A stretch of DNA of 64,000 nucleotides, taken from the NCBI GenBank assembly GCA_026874595.1, contig CM049310.1, forward strand, positions 68,030,056-68,094,055, written 5' to 3'. Below are positions 23,635 through 30,635 of the stretch, piece by piece. The position numbers and the translations under genes are program-made. The notes below the pieces were generated by a model that was given only the letters and a program-made list of their open reading frames with translations, ran no database searches and had not been told where the DNA came from. Origin of the DNA: Sipunculus nudus. Taxonomy: Eukaryota > Annelida > Sipuncula > Golfingiida > Sipunculidae. Numbering within the stretch: the stretch's first letter is position 1; every line of letters starts with the position of its first letter.

Positions 23635-26600
23635 CAGCTGAAAACATAGTATCCGCAAAACTCTGTTTTGGCGGATACAATTATGGCCCACTTGCAACAA
23701 ACCTCTGGAAAGAAGAATTCTTTGTATATGGACTAACTCAGATAATGTGTCAGAAAGAAAATGCATATTTTGCAGAACTACTAAAACGCTTGAGAGAAGG
23801 CAATCAGACACAAGCAGACATTCAGACTCTGAAATCTAGGATAATCAGCACTGACAGTTCATATCCCACCGATGCACCATATCTCTTCACAAACAATGCT
23901 GATGTAGACCAACACAATGTTCAAGTGTATCTTCAGTCAAAAACTGAGAAAGTCATAATTACTGCAGTGGACACAGTTCTTGCAGTTCTGACTGACAACA
24001 TCAAGCAAGAAGTCATATCAAGAATCCCTGATAATCCTTCAAAAACTGTTGGTCTGTTACACAAGTTACAAGCAGCTACAGGACTCCCTTATGATATTGC
24101 CTGTAATGTTTCTGTTCAAGATGGAATAACCAATGGGTGTTCATATGTGAAAAAAAATTCAGTATCTACAAAATAACCCTACACCAGCAATTCTATGGGT
24201 TCAGTTTCCAAACTGCAACATCGGTATTGAAACAAGAAGAAAATATCATTCCTTCTATACACCTGATATTGATAAAACATGGACCCCAGTATTTGCTATT
24301 GAACAGACATTTTATACAGGAAGGAAACATATATGTATTACTCGTTCAGAGTTCTCCCTAAAAATAGGAGCTGCAAAAACAATCTGGAAAGCACAAGGAT
24401 CCACATTGGATGAGGTGGTAATAGATATGACAAGCAGAAGGAAACTTATGCATGGTCACTATGTAGCACTTAGCAGAGCAAGACAGATGAATGGCGTATA
24501 CATACTAATTTAGTTGAACATAAAATTGCTACTGATCATCAGGTCAAAAATGAAATGAACTGATTATGCAATGACATGCCTCTGAAAGTGAATTTCAAAC
24601 AACCATCTGTTGAATCAAATGAATTATTACAGGTTATCTACCATAACACGTGGTCCCTACATTTGCATCATCAGGATGTAAAATCTGGTTGCCATATACT
24701 AAACACCCAAATCATTGCTTTTCCAGAGTCACGCCTTTGCTCTAGAGACCAAAATGAAATATATTGAAAACCTCATTACAAACGTATCAGAAACCAGAAT
24801 AAGGGTCGTCGACAAGCGACTACGTGTATCCGCAAAAATCAGAGTAGAATGGGTGAAGTGAGGCATGGATTGAGTCGCAAGGAGAAATAGAGTTAGATGT
24901 GTTACATATTAGCATGGACCCCTGCCATGTAAACATGACTGTAGATTATGCAACCTGTTATTTGAACGAGAAACTATCCAAGATGTATACACATGCAAAA
25001 TTGCAGGTGGAAAAGTCAAACCACTGCCGAGATATGAGTGATTTTATCCCACAGCAGACAAACAGATGGACTCTATGCAAAAATGGTTGCAGGTGGCACC
25101 ACCAGTTTCTTGTATGATAAAGAGCCATGTGAGATTCAAACAAATGCATCACTTCGGGAAGATATGTCAAACCAGTCCGGAGATATAAGCATGAATGTCT
25201 GCAGCATGAATGTGAAAGTAGGTGGCGCCACCTGTCATAAAATCAAGAAAGCTATCCAGGATGTATACGCATGCCAAATTTCAGGTGAATAATCAAACCA
25301 CTGCAGAGATATGAGTGATTTTAACCAAAGTCAAATGAACAGATGGGCTCTGTGCAAAATTGGTTGCAGGTGGCGCCTCCAGTTTTGCGTATGATAAAGA
25401 GCTATGTGAGATCTATACACATGCAAAATTTTGACTGAAACAAATGGACGCCGGGCAGAGAGGAAAGGTCAGAGTTCAACCAAAAATGAGGGCACAGCAG
25501 TTCACATGTGACCCAATCATAATTCCGAATTTTAAAAAATTCTGCCCAGTGGTTATGGAGGAGTTCTCTAGAAACCTATGCGGCAGCGGCGGCGTCCGAC
25601 TGAAAACAGTCTCCGCACAACTCTGTTCTGGCGGATACAATTATCAAGGTACTGGAGGTTTTGTATCAAATTTTTAATTATTCTGGGGGATATTTACAAT
25701 CCCTATAGCTCAGAGAATATAGGTTGCACTTACCTAATTACAGGTTTCCAAAGGGATTTTTCATTTACCTCCCTGGATGTTCACTTAGAAGTTTCTTAGT
25801 CCAGTGGTTATGTTTTGTGCACTGCTAACAGAAGGCTGAATGCCAGCATGGATGGGCAGACAGACTGATGGCTAGAGGGATGACAGACAAAGCGCCACAC
25901 CTATACCTCAGTTGACTTTCAGTCAGTTGAGCAAAAATTTTTTTGTTTAAGTGAGATAACAATTATTATTACAATGCCCCATATCAGTCACATAAACTAT
26001 ATTTTACCTGCAAGGCTGATGTTGTCCCAAGGGACGGCATGCCAGCTAGTCCAGGGAATGGAGAGACTCCTTAAACATGAAAGGAGAAACAAAACTGGTA
26101 TTAAGCTCATATCATGTAATTCAAAACCTCTTCCAACAACAAAAACACTCAAAATACATGTAGATAAAATGTGAAATTTATCAAATGACATCTTGGCTTA
26201 ACAAGTGACCTATGGGTCATGACACTCAGCTTACTAGGAAGACATTCACAAAAGGAATTTAATCATCTGAATGCCAAATTATATAGGTGGTTTCCCCATT
26301 CACCTGTAGCAATTACAGTTCTTCAAAATCAACAAGAAGAAAAAGTTTCATGATCATATGTCCAGCCAATCCCATGATATTTAGCCTTTTTGTATGTAGT
26401 CAGCATGTTAGAAATGACCATGCACATTTTTTAAGGAGAACCCTGGATGTCAAGACAGAAGTTTCTACGTCCAACGGTAAAGTTTGGCACCCTGTCCGAC
26501 TGTCTGGGTGTTTAAAATGTTTTTGGCCAGTAATATAGGTCATCATAACCTAATTTTAGGTTTCAATGGAGATTGCCCAAGATGTTTTGGCCGGTAGCAC

Positions 26601-29600
26601 ACAAAATAAGGCCAATATGACCTCATTTCAGGTTTCCATGGAGACTGCCAAAGATTCCTTGTATATTAGATTGGAACATTCTAAGGCTAGCAGATCCAAT
26701 TCGTGCCCATCTGATTTTCAGGTTTCTAAAAAATCATTCTTTTGGCCCATAGTTCACAGTATATAGATTGTGATGACCTAATGTCAGGTTTCCAAGCAGA
26801 TTTACCAAGGACTTGCCTGAATATCATGTTAGAAGTTCTAGGTCTTATGGTTTGGATTTATGCCCTGTTAAAGGTCGAACTGCTTCATCTGAAGGTCTAA
26901 ACAAATTGCCAGTGGGCCATGATGCTCAGCTAAATTTGACTTGGAGCTCATTTTTTTTATTAATATTATATACTCTCTGTAAAAATAGCCTATTGCTAAT
27001 GTTACTTTGTTGGAAAATGGACAGAAAATAAAAATTTCAGGATTCATAGGAGACCCGCCGTAGAACCCATCTGGATTTCACAATAGAAGGTTCCAAGGAA
27101 AATAGATACAATTTGTACCCTCTCTGTCTGGGTGGTTGAAATCATGTTCTGGGTCGGTCTTTTTACCGAGCACTACCGAAATTCCCTAGCGCTAGCTCTC
27201 GGTAGGAATTTTTACCGAGCGCTTCCCTGGATTCACAACAGGCATTGCTCTGACCCGCGTGGGGCTACCAGCGCTCGGACTTTTAACCGAGTGCTGCCCT
27301 GCTCTTACAACAGGCAGACTTCTTGCATACTTGGGACTACCGAGTCCTAAGGACTTTCTACAGACAGACCAACAAACAGATGGACAGCACGATGGACGGA
27401 CGATGGACAAAGAATGATCACTATAGCTCAGATGACAGGCATGCAGCTCATGAAATCTAGTCTCATGATAGTTAACAGCAGTAAATAAACTTCAAGGTTT
27501 TATGTTCCTGTATAAATGGTTGTACTCTTCAGGTAATATATAAAGTTTGACAAAGTGTATAAATCCTGAAGTAATACTAATAGACTATTTTTATAACTAG
27601 GATACGGGTAGTCAACAAGCGACTACGTGTATCTGCCAAAATCTGTGTGGGACGGGTGAAGTGAAGCATGGATAGAGTGGCTCAGGAAAATAGACAGGAT
27701 GTTTTGCATATAAGCAAGGATGACGCAAAACCAGAGTGGGACAGGTGAAGTGAGGCATGGATTGAGTGGCGAGGGGAAATAGAGAGAGGTGTGTTGCATA
27801 TAAGCATGAACGTCTGCAGCAGAAATGTGTATGTAGGTGGCGCCACCTGCCACAAAATCCAGAAAGTTATCCAAGTTGTATACAATTGCAAAATTTAGGG
27901 CAGATAAGTCAAACCACTGCTGAGATATGAGTAATTTTATCCCATGGCAGACAAACAGACGGACGCTGTGCAAAAATGGTTACAGGTGGCGCCAACAGTT
28001 TTGCGTATGATAAAGAGCTATGTGAGATCTATACACATGAAAAATTTTGGCCCAATCGTTCAGACATTTCCTGAGATATGAGCTTGGATGTCTGCAGTGT
28101 AAATGTGAATGAAGGAGGCGCCACCTGTCATAAAATCCAGAAAGCTATCCAGGATGAATACACATGTAAAATTTCAGGTGGATAAGTCCATTCACTGCAG
28201 AGATTTGAGTAATTTTATCCCAAGGCAGATGAACAGATGGATGCTGTGCAAAAATGGTTGCAGATGGTGCCGCCATTTTAAAAAAAATAGCATAAAGCTA
28301 TCCAAGGGCTACATTTGTGCAAGACTTTTTTCCTGATTAGTCAAACAAGTCCGAAGATGTGGATGAATGTGTCAAAACACACACATAGATAGACGCACTG
28401 GAGAGAGGAAAGGTCAGAGGTCAACGCAAAATATTTTGGCACCAGTTCACGAGACCCGATAATCGTGTAAAGTTTAGGTAAATGTGTCAAGTGGTCTCAA
28501 GAGTTCTATTCCGGAAACGAACGTGGCAGTGGCAGTGGAACCTGGTCAAAAACATAGTACCCGCAACACTTTGTTTTGGCGGATACAATTACCTAGTGCC
28601 TTTACTATTGCTTCAACAAAGGGAAGCCCTTAAGACCATCTGTTAAAACACTGGCTAGTTTCATGGTGGGTGAAGAGTGATCAGTACAGCTTAGTTAATT
28701 TGGGAGTCAGCTGAGCTTTAATCAACAGTTTAATAGCACAAGGGGCATGATGTCTAAATTTCCTCTGATGCAAGATCATAACGATGAAATGAATGCACTT
28801 ATGATGACTGCGAAACAACAATGACTGTGAGATAACAATGACTGTGAGATCACAATGACTGAGACATAAGGATGACTTGAGATAACGATGGCTGTGAGAT
28901 AATGACTGTGAGATAATAATGACTGAGATAATGATGACTGCAAGATAATGATGACTGTGAGATAACAATGGTGCTGAGATAACATTGACTGTGATATAAT
29001 GATGACTGTGAGTTAATGATGAATGTGAGATAAGTTGGTCAGCACAGAGAAATCTTGCTTTAGATGGGTTCCCCAACTGGTCTCATACCACAGGCTCCAT
29101 ATGACATCGTGACTGGATTTGTCTCACAACTAAAGCATTACAACCTCGTCATGCTCATGTTCACTTATTTAATGAACATAAAATTACATTGAATTTTTGC
29201 ATTAGTTTATGAAGAAATATTGATTTATTATGACAAGAGAGACTATTTTTTCAAAATAACTATGCATGATAGCAATGTAGAGACAATTCAGCAATAGGAA
29301 GTACAACATTGTTTTGATATGTCAGCAAAAAATCCACCTTGTTAAACTACTCTTAATATTCATTGTTCAAATTATTGCCATAGATTTTTTTTAATCCTTT
29401 GCCAATTTACCAAGATTGCTTTTATTTTTTATGCCCATTCTAGTCAATTATCCTTCTGTATTGACTGTTTTTCAGTTTTTTGCAGCGGGCCTTTTGCTGA
29501 CTATTTTGAGTTCCTCAAGCAACATACCTTGGTGTGTGGCTGGAGTGGGCATGCCTATGGCTGTTTGAGTCTGACCAGGCATGCTGTACTGGGCTGAGAT

Positions 29601-29660
29601 ACTGGTGCTGTCAGACTGGTATGAGCTGGAACAACTGGGCACCACATGCTGGAAGGCCAT
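11462..29660 (-). CDS. C2H2 zinc-finger protein, nine fingers, 1156 aa in six coding exons
   Basis: Joined exons: 29660-29528, 26069-26008, 19052-18089, 17622-17390, 15628-15523, 13434-11462. They total 3471 coding bases including the stop, with every phase compatible. Fingers start at about residues 429, 455, 792, 819, 990, 1023, 1056, 1090 and 1133. All are C-x2-C, mostly with 12 residues to H-x3/4-H. Residues 1-428 are Pro/Ser/Gln-rich and probably disordered; 156-169 holds a proline run. A SUMO-type VKQE lies at 283-286 with a hydrophobic DIIIV at 296-300; a second VKQE at 575-578 fits the phosphorylation-dependent form psi-K-x-E-x-x-S-P. This suggests a nuclear DNA-binding regulator, by family inference. 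The orthologue is not recognised, so no symbol is given. The start ATG has A at -3 and G at +4, but the exon is open upstream to its acceptor, so a further coding exon is possible. Confidence 0.85.
13633..13938 (+). mobile_element. Degraded family A 5' end inside intron 5
   Basis: AGGGACCATGGGGCATGGTGCTCAG at this site is a diverged copy of the A 5' palindrome plus S. The sequence after it is not recognisably A-like, and no 3' hairpin follows before the MITE at 13939. Confidence 0.35.
13939..14391. mobile_element. hAT-like MITE, 453 bp, with 8-bp target duplication
   Basis: The termini are TAGGGCTG and CAGCCCTA. They are flanked by GTTAGCAC (13931-13938) and GTTAGCGC (14392-14399), a 7/8 match. 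TAGGG-type ends with 8-bp duplications are typical of hAT elements. The interior has no transposase and includes inverted words such as GATACACCAT/ATGATACACT. It lies in intron 5 of the zinc-finger gene. Class is inferred from ends only. Confidence 0.65.
14900..15330 (+). mobile_element. Family A 3' portion in intron 5
   Basis: It contains the A-type 3' words (CCATAACTT..., CTTGAAGGTGCAAGGTCC-like) and ends in a diverged hairpin at 15292-15324 (TAGCCCAGATGACTTACGGT, then CAGCTTAGCTTA). The 5' part is missing. Confidence 0.5.
15523..15628 (-). CDS. Zinc-finger gene, coding exon 5 (completes finger 2)
   Basis: The acceptor is GTTTCAG|AACTGT and the donor is CTAG|GTGAGG. The exon starts NCDLFRHQAAH, so the joined finger has exactly 12 residues between C458 and H471 and H-x3-H. 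This is strong evidence for the exon 4-5 junction. A second in-frame donor (GTAG|GTAGTA) lies 15 nt downstream. If neither donor is used the frame stays open for 33 codons and stops at 15422, giving a 532-residue two-finger product. Confidence 0.8.
15629..17389 (-). other. Intron 4 of the zinc-finger gene
   Basis: No complete element is recognised. A perfect 7-bp-stem palindrome lies at 15899-15918 (ACTTGCC/GGCAAGT). A foldback with arms CCACTTGCCC (17173-17182) and GGGCAAGTGG (17248-17257) lies near the exon 4 donor. These may be the ends of an unrecognised foldback element. Confidence 0.4.
17390..17622 (-). CDS. Zinc-finger gene, coding exon 4 (finger 1 and half of finger 2)
   Basis: The donor is AAA|GTTAGT. 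The acceptor is either CTGACAG (exon end 17622, used here) or ATATAG (exon end 17604, six residues shorter); both give phase 1. It codes residues 387-464 with finger 1 (C429, C432, H445, H449) and the cysteine half of finger 2 (C455, C458, then GKAFIK). Reading past the donor meets a stop, so splicing is required to complete finger 2. Confidence 0.8.
18089..19052 (-). CDS. Zinc-finger gene, coding exon 3 (disordered region, SUMO motif)
   Basis: The acceptor is TTTTGTTTCAG and the donor is CAAG|GTCAGT. It codes residues 66-386: a Gln/Ala-rich start, a DSPLPPPPPL proline run at 156-165, then Ser/Thr-rich sequence. VIVKQEAEL at 282-290 matches the SUMO consensus psi-K-x-E. SPDIIIVSSPS just after it resembles a SUMO-interacting motif. 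It holds no zinc finger. It enters in phase 0 and leaves in phase 1. Confidence 0.8.
19434..19800 (-). mobile_element. Family A 3' portion, inverted, in intron 2
   Basis: Read on the minus strand it ends in the A hairpin (19434-19464), preceded by a GACA-type microsatellite (about 19491-19512) and the usual A 3' words. It is truncated at about 19800, where a plus-strand A 5' end begins. Confidence 0.6.
19804..20296 (+). mobile_element. Family A 5' end with unassigned interior
   Basis: GACCCATGGGTC followed by a near-S motif (GTGCTCAGCT) lies at 19804-19837. The interior does not match the other A copies. A run of 16 G occurs at 20228-20243. No 3' hairpin follows, and the palindrome array at 20297 interrupts. 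Confidence 0.4.
20297..20546. repeat. Nested palindrome array, about 250 bp
   Basis: The block is built from few words: GATCCCGATC, GGTCCAGACC, CCAATCGG, TTTAGGCC and their complements. The left half is an imperfect inverted copy of the right half about a centre near 20408, with arms of about 110 bp. Many of the words are themselves palindromic, for example GATCTCGATCGGGATC-like strings. GC content is much higher than the flanks. The 96-codon open frame across it is a by-product. Confidence 0.75.
20960..21500. repeat. Head-to-head inverted pair of family A internal segments
   Basis: A plus-strand A-internal segment (about 20990-21240) meets a minus-strand one (about 21241-21500). Both arms share the word TGTGCCATGGTCAAA and the flanking TTTAAGGTAC. 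The arms are about 250 bp and diverged. They sit directly upstream of the helicase remnant. Confidence 0.55.
21630..22068 (+). pseudogene. Helentron/Helitron-type helicase, N-terminal fragment
   Basis: The fragment begins with a Walker A motif, NPGVGKS. After a frameshift near 21735 it reads LFTAPTGKAAYNV (the conserved TAPTGKAA block). A Walker B-like MINEISMVG follows near 21900, in which the usual acidic D is N, and then IGDLFQLQPV. This order is that of Pif1-like helicases of rolling-circle transposons. There is a stop near 21880, so it is not functional. The Rep domain expected upstream is absent. It lies antisense inside intron 2 of the zinc-finger gene. The fragment ends exactly at the family B insertion. 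Confidence 0.8.
22334..23480 (+). repeat. 280-bp tandem repeats inside family B, each a diverged dimer
   Basis: The junction word GGTGGCGCCACCTGTCATAA recurs near 22334, 22613, 22893 and 23173, a spacing of 279-280 bp. Between these, a second GGTGGCGCCACC (or one-base variant) occurs about 130-150 bp along. Both halves continue with A(T)AAAGCT-TCC words, so each 280-bp unit is a dimer of related ~140-bp monomers. Neighbouring units are nearly identical. Confidence 0.8.
23585..23634 (+). repeat. (GCG)n trinucleotide run, about 17 units
   Basis: A pure GCG/CGG run of 50 bp lies next to the 3' hairpin of the B element. The same place in other B copies has only a few impure units (about 25580, 49320 and, inverted, 59872), so this copy has expanded. 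The poly-Ala and poly-Gly open frames across it are artefacts. Confidence 0.9.
23681..24765 (+). pseudogene. Helentron-type helicase C-terminal part and start of endonuclease domain
   Basis: It resumes in frame with YGPLATNLWKEE, then continues through a RLREG-containing helicase block and APYLFTNNADVDQHN. After a frameshift near 24150 it holds KAQGSTLDEVVIDM and HYVALSRARQMNGVYI, which are helicase motifs V/VI-like. Beyond the helicase, 24640-24765 reads IYHNTWSLHLHHQD and IIAFPESRL. This resembles the start of the apurinic-like endonuclease domain that distinguishes Helentrons, with the E of PESRL in the position of a catalytic Glu. It is truncated just before the next B element. Several frameshifts show it is dead. 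Confidence 0.75.
24794..25640 (+). mobile_element. Family B element, second copy, shorter
   Basis: The 5' palindrome is slightly changed (GTCGTCGACAAGCGACTAC); S follows as GTGTATCCGC. The core holds about four ~140-bp monomers with GGTGGCGCCACC or variants near 25089, 25218 and 25370. The 3' end is CTCCGCACAACTCTGTTCTG followed by GCGGATACAA. It abuts the truncated endonuclease segment. No target duplication is visible. Confidence 0.75.
25641..25943 (+). mobile_element. Family A-like 3' tail next to exon 2
   Basis: It shares words with 51890-52040 and 54600-54770 (TTTTGTATCAAATTTT, TTATTCTGGGGG). It ends in a diverged hairpin (about 25908-25943: CTCAGTTGACT/AGTCAGTTGAG). It lies about 65 bp below the exon 2 donor. 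Confidence 0.5.
26008..26069 (-). CDS. Zinc-finger gene, coding exon 2 (62 bp micro-exon)
   Basis: The acceptor is TTTAAG|GA after a pyrimidine-rich tract and the donor is CAG|GTAAAA. Entering in phase 1 from exon 1 it reads VSPFPGLAGMPSLGTTSALQ, then leaves in phase 0 into exon 3 (MNPAFGLQAW). The composition matches both neighbours, and both phases fit. Skipping it would break the frame (62 is not a multiple of 3). Confidence 0.75.
26199..27455 (+). mobile_element. Family A-like element with internal repeats, in intron 1
   Basis: The 5' end is an altered A palindrome (GACCTATGGGTC) followed by near-S. The interior (about 26560-26830) repeats units containing CAGGTTTCCA. At 27165-27350 there are two tandem ~75-bp units rich in ACCGAG and GCGCTCGG words. 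A short ACAGACGGAC-type stretch precedes a degraded terminal hairpin at 27423-27452 (TAGCTCAGATGACAGGCATG). Confidence 0.5.
27597..28588 (+). mobile_element. Family B element, third copy
   Basis: The 5' end is GTAGTCAACAAGCGACTAC then GTGTATCTGCC; the 3' end is GTACCCGCAACACTTTGTTT then GGCGGATACAA. The flanks are AA on the left and TT on the right, as at the helicase insertion. It has several ~140-bp monomers. The first 150 bp repeats part of the 5' end (GGGACGGGTGAAGTGA twice). It lies in intron 1 of the zinc-finger gene. Confidence 0.75.
28786..29032. repeat. Degenerate ~20-bp tandem array
   Basis: Units of the type GATGACTGTGAGATAA repeat about 12 times with many small indels. It is in intron 1. 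The open frames on the minus strand here (rich in Ser-His-Tyr) come from the repeat. Confidence 0.7.
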
Positions 29661-29699
29661 GATGACTCTAAGCCTGGTGCTGCCCCATCCTAAGAAAAC
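29528..29699 (-). CDS. Zinc-finger gene, coding exon 1
   Basis: The acceptor is GTTTGTCTGCAG before 29699 and the donor is G|GTATGT after 29528. The presumed start ATG is at 29660-29658 in a good context. It codes residues 1-44 plus the first base of codon 45, a Ser/Gln/Thr-rich segment beginning MAFQHVVPS. The 39 bases between acceptor and ATG contain no in-frame stop, so they may be 5' untranslated or coding. An 11-copy minisatellite ends only 21 bp upstream of the acceptor. Confidence 0.75.
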
Positions 29700-29720
29700 C
29701 TGCAGACAAACAGAGCAGTC

Positions 29721-30118
29721 ATTAACTATCCTGTTACCTTATGTAGGATGAAGGTTCATTAACTATCCTGTTACCTTATGTAGGATGAAGGTTCATTAAC
29801 TATCCTGTTACCTTATGTAGGATAAAGAATCATTAACTATCCTGTTACCTTATGTAGGGTGAAGGTTCATTAACTATCCGGTTACCTTATGTAGGATGAA
29901 GGTTTATTAACTATCCTGTTACCTTATGTAGGATTAAGGTTTATTAACTATCCTGTTACCTTATGTAGGATGAAAGTTCATTAACTATCCTGTTACTTTA
30001 TGTAGGATGAAAGTTCATTAACTATCCTGTTACCTTATGTAGGATGAAGGTTCGTTAACTATCCTCTTACCTTATTTGGGTGAAGGTTCATTAACTATCC
30101 TCTTATCTTATTTGGGTG
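29721..30118. repeat. 37-bp minisatellite, 11 units, adjoining the exon 1 acceptor
   Basis: ATTAACTATCC starts units at 29721, 29758, 29795, 29832, 29869, 29906, 29943, 29980, 30017, 30054 and 30090, an exact 37-bp period except the last. On the gene strand each unit contains AAGGTAACAG (donor-like) and GTTAATG (branch-point-like TTAAT). The array ends 21 bp from the splice acceptor of exon 1. Confidence 0.9.
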
Positions 30119-30589
30119 CCATAGTATCGCCAGATAATTAATCCTCCCCCCCCCCCAACCCTTATGAATAGTCCCCCAATCTTCAGCAGCATATACTGAC
30201 ATTTGGAAAGTGACTATGGTTTCTTTTATCTATCAACTTGAGAAACAATATTTTTCACCAAATATGGGGGCCAATAAAGAGAATCACTCTTATGAAAAGG
30301 GAATAAATTTACACTATAAAAATGGTAAGGTAGGTGGCACCACCTGTCTTGTTGATGAGATAACTCTCCAAGATGGATGTATACATGCCAAATTGAAGAC
30401 CAACACATTGAAGGACTCCTCAGATATGAGCAATTTTCATTTAAAACAAATATAAAGATGGACGCCATGGCATAACAATAGCTGATGGTGCCACCAGTCT
30501 TGTGTACAAGATGGAGGAGTCTAAGATCTATAGATATGCACAATTTCAGGCCAAATCACTCCTATGAAATTGGCATTAATTTAAACAAC

Positions 30590-30635
30590 TAACAAGGGAC
30601 CTATGGGTCACGGCGCTCAGCTGTTATATATGATA
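30590..30635 (+). mobile_element. Outer family A element, 5' end (split by an inner A element)
   Basis: The A 5' palindrome (GACCTATGGGTC) and S are followed by TGTTATATATGATAA, which matches 52105-52153 of a complete A element. It is interrupted at about 30635 by a second A 5' end and resumes at 33061. Confidence 0.65.

Larger units (their letters stand above)
22069..23680 (+). mobile_element. Family B element, 1612 bp, inserted in the helicase pseudogene
   Basis: The 5' end is the palindrome GTAGTCG-acaag-CGACTAC, directly followed by motif S, TGTATCCGCC. The 3' end is a hairpin GTATCCGCAAAAC (23649-23661) / GTTTTGGCGGATAC (23665-23678). The interior is a tandem array of 280-bp units with GGTGGCGCCACC palindromes. 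Removing the element joins GATAA to TTATGG and restores the helicase frame (LTDN-YGPLATNLW), so the boundaries are exact and there is no target duplication. It has no coding capacity. Confidence 0.85.

Noticed and set aside
23581-23811. Open frame beginning a poly-Ala stretch, and a poly-Gly frame on the other strand
   Set aside because: Translation of the GCG run within a B element joined to antisense helicase remnant; not a gene.
29721-30118. CRISPR-like regular array
   Set aside because: Direct 37-bp units follow each other without spacers in a eukaryotic intron; it is a minisatellite.
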